Source: Okapia johnstoni (taxonomy: Eukaryota > Chordata > Mammalia > Artiodactyla > Giraffidae). Taken from it: 64,000 nucleotides of DNA. Numbering within the stretch: the stretch's first letter is position 1; every line of letters starts with the position of its first letter. Shown in pieces: positions 14,122-26,500 of the stretch. The position numbers were made by a program, and so were the translations under genes. A model generated the notes under the pieces. That model saw nothing but the letters and a program-made list of their open reading frames with translations. It did no database searches and was not told where the DNA came from. The stretch lies in assembly GCA_024291935.2 (NCBI GenBank), contig CM044310.1, positions 116,756,213 to 116,820,212 of the forward strand, given 5' to 3'.

Positions 14122-17100
14122 ATGGAGGGAGCTGGTTACAGAGTAAGTACCGGAGACGCATTCTTTCTCTTCTGTCGATGCGAAACTTCCCCCTCCGGTG
14201 ACCTGCTTCTTTCTCAGGCCTTGCAGGGATTCTGGGAGCCCAGCACATCCTTAACAAGCACACCATTCCCTTGATAAAAGCGCTGTCACCCCTTCCTTCC
14301 ACTTCCTAGGGAGACCTATATCATTTAGCTCCGCCCCTTGGGCTGCTGAGGCGCTCTTCTGGGCCCCGCCCACTTTGGAATGCACTTTTGCCCTTCCCCG
14401 TCTTCCAGGGTCCCAGAGAAGCCCTGGTTGGTATTCAGGCTTCACCTCGCCGACCCCCGTCCCCTACGTAAAGGTATCTCGGGGCCCCGCCCCCTGGTGA
14501 ATAGCTCTCCCATTGGCTCTCTGTGGGGCCCCGCCCCTTAATGGTACCTGTTTCCAGGTGGTGTTTGAGAAAGGAGGCGTGTATCTGCACACCAGTGCCA
14601 AGAAGCACCAAGACCCGGACTCCCTCATCGCCGGCGTCATCCGTGTTGTGGAGAAGGTGGGCCGGGAGAGATCAAGGCTCGGGCAGGTCTAGAGCGGGAT
14701 GGAGGGCGGCACCTGTTGGGAGTACAGTGAGGAGGTCAGCGATGGGATCTTAGGAAGGAGAGGTCGCTTTCTAAGGCTGAGAGTTGAGAACTGGGAAGAA
14801 ATTTGGAAATAGGGTTTGGGGAGTTTGGAGGGTAGCCTCTCCAACCCCTCTTTCCTGCCCACAGGACAATGATGTCCTCCTGCACTGGGCTCCTGTAGAG
14901 GAGGCTGGAGATTCCTCCCAAATCTTCTTTTCCAAGAAGGTAGGCTTCCCTGGCTTCCCCTTCTCTGCTTGCTTTTTTCTAGGTCGGAGCAGTCTAAAGC
15001 ATTTGAAGGACTTGGGTAGAATTCCAGACCTACCGCTGGGGAATGTATGAGCCTGGTTGGGACTTAAGTTCTCTCTGCCTGTCGGTTTCCTCTTCTCTGT
15101 GAAATGAGGCTGAAGAGGCCCATTCACAGAAAGAAAGCAGACACTATGTGATTGTGGCCGTGGAGACAGCGCCTGCCTCCTCACCCCCTTTGCTTCTTGG
15201 GACAGCCCTGGCAGGGTGCAGGAGGACAACTCAGTCTGTGGATTCAGGGTCCAGGGGCTCTCAGCCCATAAGGACTTGAAGGACCATGGAAAAAGGAAAA
15301 AGGGGGCCAGCAGGGTAGCAGTCACATCTATCCTTCTCATCAGGAAAAGCAAGAGATTTCCCAGAAGCCTCTTGAATTGGTTAGGAGTTGCATTTGGCTG
15401 TTCGTAAATGAAATAGGAATACCAGTGATCTAGGCAAGATAGCAGTTCATTTCTCTTTTTGTACCAAGCCCAGAAGGCAGCAGTATAGGTTCATATGGTA
15501 TCAGTGACTCATTCTTCCTTCCAGCTTTGCTTCATAATCCTCAGCACATGACATTTATCCTCAACATATCCAGCCCAAAAGGGCTGCTGGAGCTCCAGCC
15601 TTTTTAACTGTGTTTGTTCACTTTACATGTGTATCTCAGGTGGGCAAAAGAGCTCTACTCATCATGATTACTCAAGGAAGCATGCTGCTAGAGCAGCCAC
15701 CATCCTAAAGGTCTCCATTCTTGGTGGGAAAAGGAAGTCTCTAGAAGTCTTGCCCTGGCAGTTAAATGGTCCGTCTTGGAAGTGATATATCCAGCCCTTT
15801 GGCCAGAACTAGGTGCCTGTCTCCACTCAGCCAGTAGAGTTCAGTGAGCTATAATCCATCCTAATGTATGCCCGCGAGATGGACAGCTGCAAACATTTGA
15901 CAGCACTACTAATTCTTGTTGTTTTGTGTAAACGTTGGCAAAAGTATAAAATTTTTCATGTCACAAAACAGCAGGCAGAAACTAACCAGGGGCTAGTTTG
16001 GCAGCTTGTGGGCAGCTGTCTGTACTGTTCCTTGGCCTTCCCTTCATGGCACCCAGAGGCTCGCCTGAATAGGGTGTTCACTCCTGTTGGTGCCTTTTTA
16101 TCAGGAATTTCCTGAGCTGGGTGACCCTGAGAGCAAGTGCGGTGCCCTCTTTCTGCCTCAGTTTCTTTTTGTTCAGCGGGGCTACCTCCCAGGGTGGCCT
16201 CGAGGCTCAGATCTGGAATCTCCGAATTCACAGTCCCTCAGTCTCTTTTCCTGTCTTCCCCTAAGGACACCAGTGGGGGCGACTCCTGCACCTCTGAGGA
16301 GGAACCGACCTTTGACCCTGGCTATGAACCCGACTGGGCTGTCGTCAGCACCGTGCGGCCATGGCCCTGCCACTCAGAGCCCCCGAGAGGTAGACTAAGT
16401 GGCGCCCGGGCTTGGTGGGGGGGGTGTGGGCAGGTGGAGACGTGACTTACCCTCAGTGGTCATGGCTCCACGGGCTTTGCTGCCCCCGGTCAAGATGGCC
16501 ACTCACACTGGCCTCTAGTTCCCGAAGAGTGGGTGGGGGTGCAGGGTGGTCTCCAGCCCACGTCCAGCATGGCCAGCGTCTCCGGGTTGTACGGCCTGGT
16601 CTACTACCCCGGGCTCCCTGATTGACTGTGGGCACCCCCGTGTAAGTCCTACCCCTGGAGTCTTCCAGGCTGTGGGTCAGTAGTCGCAAGGTGACAGGGT
16701 AATCCAGGCGACCCTGGAGTCACACGGGGCGCTGGGGGCACCAGAGGAGGTATCTAACCCCCGGGGGACAGAGAAGCCTTCCAGGAAGAGGTGTGGCCAG
16801 AGCCCGGCTCGGGGGGATGCGTGAGCGGTTTCTCTCCCTGCAGAGAGGGCAGCCGGGGCAAGGCCAGAGGTGTTGGGTGTTGGTAAACCACAGCCTTTTG
16901 CTGTGGCTTGAGTGTGGCGTCAGGGGAGAAGAGGGGGTGGGAGGTGAGACAGACAGGGCGCAGGGGACAGACCTGAGGGGTTGAGAGCCTGGGGAGATTT
17001 GGAGCAGGCACGCGTCTCCCCCGGGCTCGCCTTGCTTTCCTCAGTTCCTTTCCTGGAGGGCCTGGGCTGACCTGGGGGGGAGGGGGCAGGGTGTGGGGAG

Positions 17101-20100
17101 GCCTCTCAGGAGATGCCTGAGCCCCTCCCGCTCCCCGTCCCCTCCAGGTGGGGAGCCCAGCTCCCCCCGGGGCTCCTGGGCCTTCTCGGTGAGTCTGGGG
17201 GAGCTCAGGTCCATCCGCCGTTCCAAGCCGGGCCTCAGCTGGGCCTACCTGGTGCTGGTCACGCAGGCCGGCGGCTCCCTGCCTGCCCTGCACTTCCACC
17301 GTGGGGGCACCCGCGCCCTGCTCCGTGTCCTCAGCCGCTACCTGCTCTTGGCCAGGTGAGGCTGGTCCTGGGCCCCATCCCTCCACGGCTGCAGCCTGAC
17401 CCCTCAGAGCTGGGAAGGAAATACAACCCAGACTGATTTTCAGGGCAGAGAAAGAGAATCGAGGGGCGTGGCACATGTAACCCTGAGATAAAGGGTAGTT
17501 TGGCATCAGGCAGGACCTGGGCCCCAGGTCATAGAAAGAGTTGGTCTCCTTCCCCTCTGAGCTTGTATCACCTTCTGAGGGGCCCAAGGGCAGAAAGCAT
17601 CTCTAGCCCACACCCCAGCAGCTTCCTGGGGCTGTCCCTCCATGGCCTGTGCCCGATTTGGTCACCCTGGCCGGGCGGTGAGAGGGCCTCGTTGGCCAGC
17701 CCTGGGCCCTGGGGCCTCCCCTGGGGTGCAGTCGTGGTCTCAGGCCTGGGATGGGGGTTCCCCATGGGCAGTCAGGACACTGCCTGGGGCCACCTACACG
17801 CCCTGCCCCCCGCAGCTCCCCGCAGGACTCCCGCCTCTACCTTGTGTTCCCCCACGACTCGTCAGCGCTCTCCAGCTCCTTCCACCACCTCCAGCTCTTC
17901 GACCAGGACAGCTCCAACGTGGTGTCTGTGAGTCCGCAGCGCCAGGCCGGCGGGCATGGGCAGCGAGGGGCGGACCATGCCGGCCGCTGGGCTGTGACCA
18001 CCCCTCTGCCCCGTCCCCAGCGCTTCCTCCAGGACCCCTACTCCACCACCTTCAGTAGCTTCTCGCGTGTGACCAACTTCTTCCGGGGAGCCCTGCAGCC
18101 GCACCTGGAGGGGGCCTCCCCTGACCTGGCCCCGGCCCCGGACGATGAGCCCGAGCCCGGGTTCGAGGTCATCTCCTGTGTGAGTATCAGGGTGGACACC
18201 GCTGCTCTCTCCGCCACCTTGGGCACAGGGCTGTGTTTCCCCAGGCTCAGATCGTAACAGCAGCGCCTTCGTTGGGCTGCTTGATGGACTGTGCAGAAAG
18301 TGCTTGTAGCCTGTGTGCCCAGTGCCTGTTTTTAATGGGGGGGGGGGGGGGGGGCTTTCTCTCACTGAGCCACAAAAGGAGATGCTCCCAGCCCTGCGTG
18401 TTCTGTTTGTCCGTCCAGCTAAGAAAGGCTCTGAGATGCCTTGGAGGGGGCCGGGGGCAGTGCTGGGGACTGCCGGGCGGCTGAGGCCCTGGGCTCACCC
18501 GCCTCGCCTTGTGTCCCCCAGGTGGAGCTGGGGCCACGGCCGGCCGTGGAGCGGGCACCTCCCGTCACAGAGGAGGAGTGGGCCAGCCATGTAGGCCCTG
18601 AGGGCCGCCTGCAGCGGGTCCCAGAGCTGAAAGCCCGCATCTTCTCAGGGGTGAGGAGCCGGGTCGGGGGGCAGGGCGGGGCAGGTCAGTGGGCAGCCAA
18701 GAGGAAGCCCCTCTGAGCTGCCCTCCGCCTCTGCCCCCCAGGGTCTGAGCCCCAGCCTGCGGCGTGAGGCCTGGAAGTTCCTCTTGGGGTACCTGAGCTG
18801 GGAGGGCTCGACAGAGGAGCACAAGGCCCACGTACGCAAGAAAACGTGAGTGAGAAGGCGCGGCCCCTGCCCTGCTGGGCTCAGCCCCTGACCGCCCCAG
18901 CCTCCCGAGTCCATTGGAGGTTTCTGATCAACCACATATCCCTTGATCAGAGGGATCAGGGACATCAGCCCGCAGATAAGGGGATGGAGGCAGTGGGCCC
19001 GTGTCTGATGCCGTTTTCATCCCTGGGCCATGCCATATCACAATGTGCAGCGGGCTTCCTCCCCACCGTGGGGCCACCTCTCCTGGCTTATCTTGTGCCT
19101 CTGCTGTGTGTCCTGGTCCCTGTCCCTGGGGTTGTCTGTCCACTGGGGCTGATGACTGTGAGCAAAAGCCCACAAGGGTGTCCTGTGTCCCGAGAGACAC
19201 CACAGAGGGGAAGCGCTGTGGTGAGCTGGGCTGAGCCCCATGGGGTGAGGCGGCAGGGGTGTCCTTATTGCTCCCCTCTCCTCAGGGACGAGTACTTCCG
19301 CATGAAGCTGCAGTGGAAATCTGTGAGCCCCGAGCAGGAGCGGAGGAACTCACTGCTACACGGATACCGCAGCCTCATCGGTGGGTGGGGGCGGGGATGG
19401 GGGTGCCAGGCCAGAAATGAGGTCGTCTAGGGGTGAGGGGGAGCAAGATGGGGGGCAAGTAGGGGTGAGTGGCCAGGATGGCGAGGTGAGGCATGGGGGG
19501 TGCTCCAGGCTCCCTGGGTTCAAATCTGCCCTGTATTCACTGAGAGATCTTGGCAAGTGATGTGATCTCACCGGGCCTCTGTGTCCCCACCTGTCGCTGG
19601 TTTGGTGACTGTCTGCGGCTGGGAGGGCGTGGCCAGCCTGTGAGTGTGAAGTGCAGCACCTCCCGTGGGAGGACCCAAATGGTCTCTGGAGGGCCCACAC
19701 CTGCCCAGGCGTGCTGGCGGCCAGCAGGGACCGGACCCCGCCCCTTTCCAACCTTCACTTTGTCCCCTGTCCCCGCAGAGCGGGACGTGAGCCGCACGGA
19801 TAGGACCAACAAATTCTACGAGGGCCCCGAGAACCCAGGGCTGGGCCTGCTGAACGACATCCTCCTGACCTACTGCATGTATCACTTCGATCTCGGTGCG
19901 TTGCAGTCCGGAGAGGGCTGGGGGCCGGCCTTCCAGGGAGACGGGGGGTGCACTGCAAGCCTGGGCTGGGCCCTGACCCCGTGTCCCCCCAGGCTACGTC
20001 CAGGGCATGAGTGACCTTCTCTCCCCGATCCTCTACGTCACCCAGAACGAGGTGGACGCCTTCTGGTGTTTCTGTGGCTTCATGGAGCTCGTGGTGAGGC

Positions 20101-22745
20101 TCAGGGCAGGGGCGGGAGGCAGCCCCCCTCACAGCCCCCAGGGGCTCTGGCTCCTCACGAGGCCCTCTGCCCACAGCACGGGAACTTCGAGGAGAGTCAG
20201 GAGACCATGAAGCGGCAGCTTGGGCAACTCCTGCTGCTCCTCAGGGTGCTGGACCCACCACTCTGCGACTTCCTGGGTACGTGTCTTGGCGGGTGGGGCC
20301 GGGGATGGTGGGGCTACAGATGACATCCAAACCTGTGGACGTGTGGATGTGGTCCAAACGAGAAACCACCACCCAGAACCCAGAAGTGATGTGTAAAAGT
20401 AGGACTGCAGTTTGGAGCAAAACCTCAATAAATGCATACGTGGGCACCCCCGCCCCCCGCCATGTCCCCGCTGCCCAGTGAGGTGGCTCCTTCGTGTCCT
20501 GTCAGTTACAGTCTTCAGATGAAGGACCTGGGCGTGGTTCCTGGAAACTCCCAGCTCCACCCAGCTCTTATCTCCACTCACCCCTGAGCCAGGGATTGGA
20601 AACTTGTTCTTTGGGCTCCTGGGGGGTGGGACTGCTGCATTTTTGGCTTTAAAATTTGCATTATTTGTTCAATGTAAAAAATGCAGGAAATTCAGGGAAA
20701 GGAAGTTGAAGTTACTGTTGCTAGAACTGTGCTTTTGAATGCACATGATGATCAACAAGCTAGTTGATTGGTGGACATTTCTTCACCGAAATTTAGGGTC
20801 ATGCTGGGAAGGAGAGATGTAGCTGGTCTCACTTCACTGAAGAGAAAACTAAGGCTTAGAAAGCACATGCCACTTTCAAGGACATTTGGACGTTAGCTGC
20901 CTCTCTGTGTCATTTGGAAGTTTTCTAAACCTTCTGTTTTATCGACTACATGGGGTTCTGTTCAGTTTGATGTGCAAGAGTAGCTTTAGCCTGACCTGCT
21001 GGACATTTAGGTTGTTTGTAGTTTTTCACAATGATAAGCCTGTATTTGTGGATAATTTCTTTAAATTCCAAGAAACGTTTGTCCCCATCACTGCTTTCCT
21101 GCAACGTTCTGCCAGCTCACGTTTTTGCTAGCAGTGTACACCAGGGCCCAGTTCCTCACACCCCTCCCCACCAGCTTTGGGTGTTGACCAGATTGTTACT
21201 TTCTTTGCGTGGACTGGTTTTACTGCCTCCCTCCCACATGAGAGTGGAGACCAGGGGTGGCTCCTCGCATCTGGAGCCTGGAAGGCAGGATGGGAAAGGT
21301 TCCTGCTGACCCGAGCAGCCACCCCCACGTCCTTCCCAACCTCACCCTCCACCCGCACAAGCTCTCCCATCCACTTGCTAGCCTGGTGCGGGTTCTTACC
21401 CAGTGTGACTTCTTGGAGTCCAGTCTGAACATTGGGTGCCCTGTGGATGAGAGCGGGATTGGGGTTGATAGAGAGCATTGCCCCTCCTGCCGCTGTCCCC
21501 CGCTCCAGACTCCCAGGACTCTGGTTCTCTCTGCTTCTGCTTCCGGTGGCTGCTCATCTGGTTCAAGAGGGAATTCCCCTTCCCGGATGTCCTCCGGCTG
21601 TGGGAGGTGCGCCAGCTGGGTTGAGCGGGGAGAACTGAGGCAGAGAGACTGGTGGGTGGGTGGGGAGGTTGGTGGGGGGTGGGCAGGGCCTGGGGCAGAC
21701 CTGGGTGGGGCCTGGGGCGGAGGCTCTGCCCATGACACCTCCTTCGGGCACCGCCAGGTGCTGTGGACAGGGCTCCCTGGCCCCAGCCTGCACCTGCTGG
21801 TGGCCTGTGCCATCCTGGACATGGAGCGGGACACCCTCATGCTTTCTGGTTTTGGCTCCAATGAGATCCTCAAGGTGAGACCCCGGCTCCCTCCCAGTCC
21901 CCTCCCCCGGAGGCACAGCAGCAGGGTGTGAGCTCTGTGGAGGCGGGCACCACCCCTGTGCCACAGCCCCTTTGGGCGGTGGGTCCTCAGAATGGGATTG
22001 TTGCGAGTGTGGTCAGCTAAGCTGTGAGCAAAGCGGCTGGGGGATGCCTCTGTGCCTCTCCTACCCTGTCTTAGCCCTGGCTCCCTCAGAGAGCGTGTGG
22101 CCCCTGCAGGAGTGGGACACCCGCCCCTCCCCCAGGGCATTAGTTGGGGGCGGGCCCTTCCCCTCCTTGTATGCTGTGCCTGGCAGCCTGAGAGCATGAC
22201 CTCTCCTGATCCCCGGGCTCTGCTGTGAACCCTAAGAGGACCAGCCCCTTCTGTCTTCACTCCACTTGTGTCCCCAGCAAGAGGCACAAGCGTAGGCGCT
22301 GGGGCGGTGGTGGTTGAGTGCTGGCTGGCAGGCAGGCCTGACCCACCCCCTCCCACAGCACATCAACGAGCTGACCATGAAGCTGAGCGTGGAGGACGTG
22401 CTGACGCGGGCCGAGGCCCTCTACCTGCAGCTGACCGCCTGCCGGGTGAGTCCCTGACCCCTCCCGATAGCCCCCCACAACCTCCAGGAAACCTCTGACT
22501 TGACGCTCCCTACCCTCTACCCCCCAACCCTCCAGGAGCTACCCCACAACGTGCAGGAGGTCCTAGGCTTGGTGCCGCCCACAGAGCCCCAAAGCCCCTC
22601 ACCCCCTGCCTCCCCACTGCCGCTGTCGCCCACCCGGGCCCCACCGGCTCCGCTGCCCCCCACGGACATGGCCACGGCCACGCAGCCCGACAGCAGCCTG
22701 GAGATCCTGCCTGAGGAGGACTACGAGGAAGGCGTCGACTCCTAA
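14122..22745 (+). CDS. TBC1D17: TBC1D17, TBC-domain Rab GTPase-activating protein
   Basis: A Rab GAP reported to act on Rab8 with optineurin in receptor recycling and autophagy. Seventeen coding exons, all with GT/AG borders: 14122-14142, 14558-14656, 14865-14939, 16266-16389, 17148-17355, 17816-17927, 18021-18179, 18522-18650, 18742-18845, 19286-19380, 19779-19895, 19993-20093, 20177-20276, 21509-21606, 21758-21874, 22359-22445, 22536-22745. The joined frame is open for 651 residues (human 648). The TBC domain starts near residue 309 (LSPSLRREAWKFLLGYL). The catalytic dual-finger residues are present: arginine in IERDVSR (R381) and glutamine in YVQGMSD (Q418). The C-terminus is proline-rich and ends in an acidic tail. 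The first coding exon holds only seven codons. The gene is intact. Confidence 0.97.
14940..16265 (+). other. TBC1D17: TBC1D17 intron 3
   Basis: A 1.3 kb intron between the exons ending in FSKK and beginning in DTSGG. Sequence from about 15390 to 16100 is AT-richer and looks like degraded repeat, but I could not assign a family. No coding sequence is recognised. Confidence 0.55.
18337..18354 (+). repeat. Poly-G tract (G18) in TBC1D17 intron 7
   Basis: Eighteen consecutive G bases lie between exons 18021-18179 and 18522-18650. The tract could form a G-quadruplex in DNA or pre-mRNA and its length is probably polymorphic or poorly determined. Confidence 0.9.
20277..21508 (+). other. TBC1D17: TBC1D17 intron 13
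   Basis: A 1.2 kb intron splitting the TBC domain. It contains an AT-rich stretch at about 20640-21130 that resembles an old LINE remnant but cannot be classified by eye. No coding sequence. Confidence 0.5.
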
Positions 22746-23280
22746 CCATGCTGGGCGACCACAGCAGCCGCACAGGACTAGACACTTTATCCAGCTCCCG
22801 TCCCACAACCTGCCCCTGCCAGAGTCTGGGGACCCAGGAGCAGAGGGGCGGGGCCCTCCACCCACGCCTCCCTTCTCTCGGCTGATTTCTTGAAACTGAC
22901 ACTTTCCTGTCCAGGTGGCCTCGAGAGGGTGGAGGAGGAAGGCCACCACGCTGGTTTGGCCCTGGATGGGGAGGTGGGTGGTGGCAGTCCATGGTCTCCC
23001 CAGACCGCTCTTGCAGAGTCGATGTCTGACCGCTGTGACCCTAATCTGGCCGATGAGGTGTAAGAGGCAGCCCCTTGGGGGTGGGTGAGTGGTGGGGGCT
23101 TGTGGAGGCAGGGCTCCCTTACCTGTCTGAGTTTAGGGCTTTTGGAGGAGCGAGGATGGGGTACTGGTGTGCAGCTGCCACGTAGTAAATGAGCTGGGGT
23201 ACATCCCGGACCTAACCCAATGGGAGGGCCTGCAGAGCTGCTCGCTCGGGCCCTGCCTACCAGCTTCTTGTTACGAGAAA

Positions 23281-23286
23281 AATAAA
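23281..23286 (+). terminator. TBC1D17: TBC1D17 poly(A) signal (AATAAA)
   Basis: AATAAA followed by a GT/T-rich stretch (CTCTTGTTTC, then GGGCTTTTTGTT), 536 bases after the TBC1D17 stop. The predicted 3'UTR is 22746 to about 23305, ending some 270 bases from the oppositely transcribed IL4I1 3' end. Confidence 0.85.
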
Positions 23287-23591
23287 CTCTTGTTTCACCC
23301 ACTGTCAGCTGGGCTTTTTGTTACTTGCATAAGGATCCATCGGTGTCGTTTATAACCGTGATGGGCACTGTGATTACCACCATTTACCAGTGGCGCAAAG
23401 CGGTGTCCATCCGGTACCTACTACTACCCCAAGTGGAGCCCCACGGCGCAGGAAGGAGGAGGACCGCTTCCAGGGCTTCCGGACAGGCGCAGCGCCTTCT
23501 ACAGCGAAGGCTCACGGTTCTCCTCCCTGCGAACTGGGGAGACGACTGAGCCAGGGAGGGGGCGGGACCACACGGCTGATTCCAAAAGTAC

Positions 23592-23597
23592 TTTAAT
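23592..23597 (-). terminator. IL4I1: Possible IL4I1 poly(A) signal overlapping its stop codon
   Basis: The coding strand ends TAT TAA AG, so the stop TAA at 23593-23595 lies within ATTAAA. If used, this gives an extremely short 3'UTR. No better signal lies before the TBC1D17 3' end. Confidence 0.5.
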
Positions 23598-26500
23598 ACT
23601 GGGTCTTCTTTGGGGTCGTGTGCGTGGCGGTTGCCGCATGTAAGGCTGGAGAGTGGGTGCCCTGCCCACTTTCGAAGGGGAACCGGTGGTGGTGGTGGGC
23701 GGGCGCCAGGTGGCCATGCCCCACACTCTTGATGATCTGGGGCTCCTGGCTGCTGCTAGAGCCAGAGCCGGAGATCCGACTGTTGATCAAGACCGCGGCC
23801 CGCAGCGCCGACTTGACGGCCGTCTCCACCCAACCGTGCGGGTAGGCCGTGTGCTCGCCAGCGAAGTAGATGCGGCCATAGGGCACCGACCAGTCGAACT
23901 CCCGCCCCTCGTCCTTGTCGGTTTGAAAGAGCGCCGGCGGCTGCACCACGAAGCCCCCCTGGCTGTGAGGGTCCTCAGCCCAGCGCTTGATGATACCGGT
24001 GCCGTCCCAGAGTCGGTATGCGATGGGCCCGTGCAGCGCCGCCACGTCGTCGAGCGCCAAGCTCAGCGATTCGGTCAGGCTCCCGCCGGCGAACGGGGCC
24101 GCCGCGTCCGACCACGTGTACGAGGCGAGCAGCAGCGCGCCGTCGCCTGGCGCCGGGTAAAAAGATCACCCGCGACGGGCGGTCGGTGTTCGAGTGGCCG
24201 CCCTCGATGTGTTCGTCGTGCCAGAAGGGCCGGCGGAAGCTCAGGAACACCTTGGTGGCCGGCACGTAGTGCAGCCCACGCACCGCCTCCTGCAGCTTGC
24301 GCGTCAGCGGCGGCGTGAAGGTGATGCGCTGCAGCGCCGGCCCGCTCACAGTCAGCAGCACCATGTCGGCCGTCATGGACTTCAGGCTCCGGGTCCGGCG
24401 CGAGGGCCTGATTTGCACTTTCACCTCGTGTGTGCCCTGCTTAATCGCCACGACGGGCGCGTGCAGCAGCACCGGCCCCGACAGCGAGCTTAGCAGCGCG
24501 CGCGGCAGCAGGTCCCAGCCTCCCACGATGCGGCTGTACCTGCGGGCGGGGCGCGAGCGTGACGGGCTCTCGGGCCCCGCCCCTCCCCAGCGGCCCCCAT
24601 CCCGGGGCGCTCCCCGCTCCAGGTCTCACCTGCAGGTTCCCTCTAATTCCCCGCCCACTCGTCCACCGCCGCCCTCGCCCGTCCCCGACGTCCCTCGAGG
24701 CCGGGAGGCAGAGCGGTGTGACCCGGACACGCCGTCTCTGCCCTCTGGACCACGCCCCTCCCCGGGAACCTTCCCTCCTCCAGAGGACCCGGGACGCGGG
24801 GAGAGTGCGGGCGGGACCTAGCGTGTCTCCCCGCCCCTTTGGCCGGGCCCCGCCCCCACCGGCCCCGCCCCTCTCCCCAACCCCTCCACGGGCCCCGCCC
24901 CCACCGGCCCCGCCCACTTGTGGCCGCCCCGGTCCGCCGCGCCGTCTCACCGGAGCCGGTCGCTGAGGCAGCTGTGGGCCCGCAGGGCCTCGGCGAAGCT
25001 GAGATAGAAGAAGCCGTCCTTGGACATCACGTCTCCCAGGAGCCGCACCGCCGGCTGGCTCAGGTTCCCCTCCCCGAGGAGGTATTCCTGGGGACGGCGC
25101 GGCCCGGGTCAGGGCCCAGGCAGGCCAGACCGGCCGGCTCCGTCCCTACCCCCGGGGGTGACGGGGGGCCGCTTCCCGCGGAGCCTCTCGGTTTAGTGTC
25201 TGTTCCCTGGACCTTGGCGATACGGGCCCCCCTCTTGTGACAGATGAGGGAAACCAAAGCCCAGAGAAGGGCGTGTCCAGCCTCGTCAGGAAAGGAGGTG
25301 GTGGCAAGCCCAAGCCCGGCATCCCCGGTTCCTGTCTTCTGACTCCCCCGGCGCCTAAGCCCCAGGAGCACCCTCCTTGTCCGACTCCCGCTCAGATAGC
25401 GACACAGAGGCTCCTACTCACCAGGAGCGTATGCCTTTCAAACTTCATCATTGCCTTCTTGCAGCCCAGTGTCCTGAGATCTTTGATGGCCTGTGGTGGG
25501 ACAAGCAGACGGTGCTGAGCTGTGGGAACAGGGCCAGGGAGGCCCTGCCCACTTCTCTTGCCCACGGCTGCCCGTTTACTGCTCTCATTCAAGCTGCCAG
25601 GACGTTGCCCATGCTGTGCCCTCAACTCTGCCCTCCACTGCAACCCAGTGTCTCCCCCTAGGAGGTCTTTGCGAGTCATAGCGTCACACAGCCCCCGCTG
25701 GGTGTTACTCTGCCTGCCCATCCAGCTCCTGCGCTCCTCACAGGCAGGGATGGAGTCGGTCTCAGTCGGCCCTGTGTCCTTCTGGTGCCCAGTAATCATC
25801 TGTTATCTGGATCGCTGTGCATCCAGACAGAAGCCGATTCCCTCCTGCCGCACCCATCAGCCCTGACAGGGCATGACTGCTCACGGGGAGTTATTCTTGG
25901 CACCTCCCCTGCCCCAGCCTTCCCGTGGCTCCCCGGCGCCTGCAGCCACGGAGTTCCAACCCTCAGCCTGGCGTTCATGGCCGCTGCCAGGCCCTTGGTC
26001 ACCATCCCTTAGGGCAGCTCCAGTCTACAGCGCAGTGTCCTGTGCCCAGACCACCTTCTGGTCCCCCTACCTCCGCGCCCCTGCTCCTGCTCCCCCATAT
26101 CATCTCTGCTGGGCCCCTGAGTGGCCATCCTTCACCACTCTGTTCCCGTCCTGGAAGCCTCCTGCCCCCTCTGACTTCAGCCCTCTCCTTTCTCCACCTG
26201 GCTTCTCCCATGTGGCCAGGGAACTCCCCGAAGGAGGGGTCCCTTCACTCACGTCACCCTTCCGCTCATGTTTTCCTGGACTCCCTAAACTGGGCAGTGC
26301 CAGGGCACAGAAAAGGCCTCCACTAAGTGCCCCTCCTTGAGGTGGTCCAGGCCACTGAGAAGGCGATGGGAGATGGGGATCAGCAGTATTTAAGGGGAGC
26401 CCAAAGACGGAAGAGCCAGTGACGGGAGACCAGAAGGAATGGGAAAGTGGCAGCCAAGTCAGGAGGCGGCATGTGGGCACGGGAGGACAGGGCAGGGGAA

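Noticed and set aside
21220..22356. 378-codon minus-strand frame opposite TBC1D17
   Set aside because: It spans TBC1D17 introns and exons in antisense, and its translation is low-complexity. The plus-strand exons explain the sequence.
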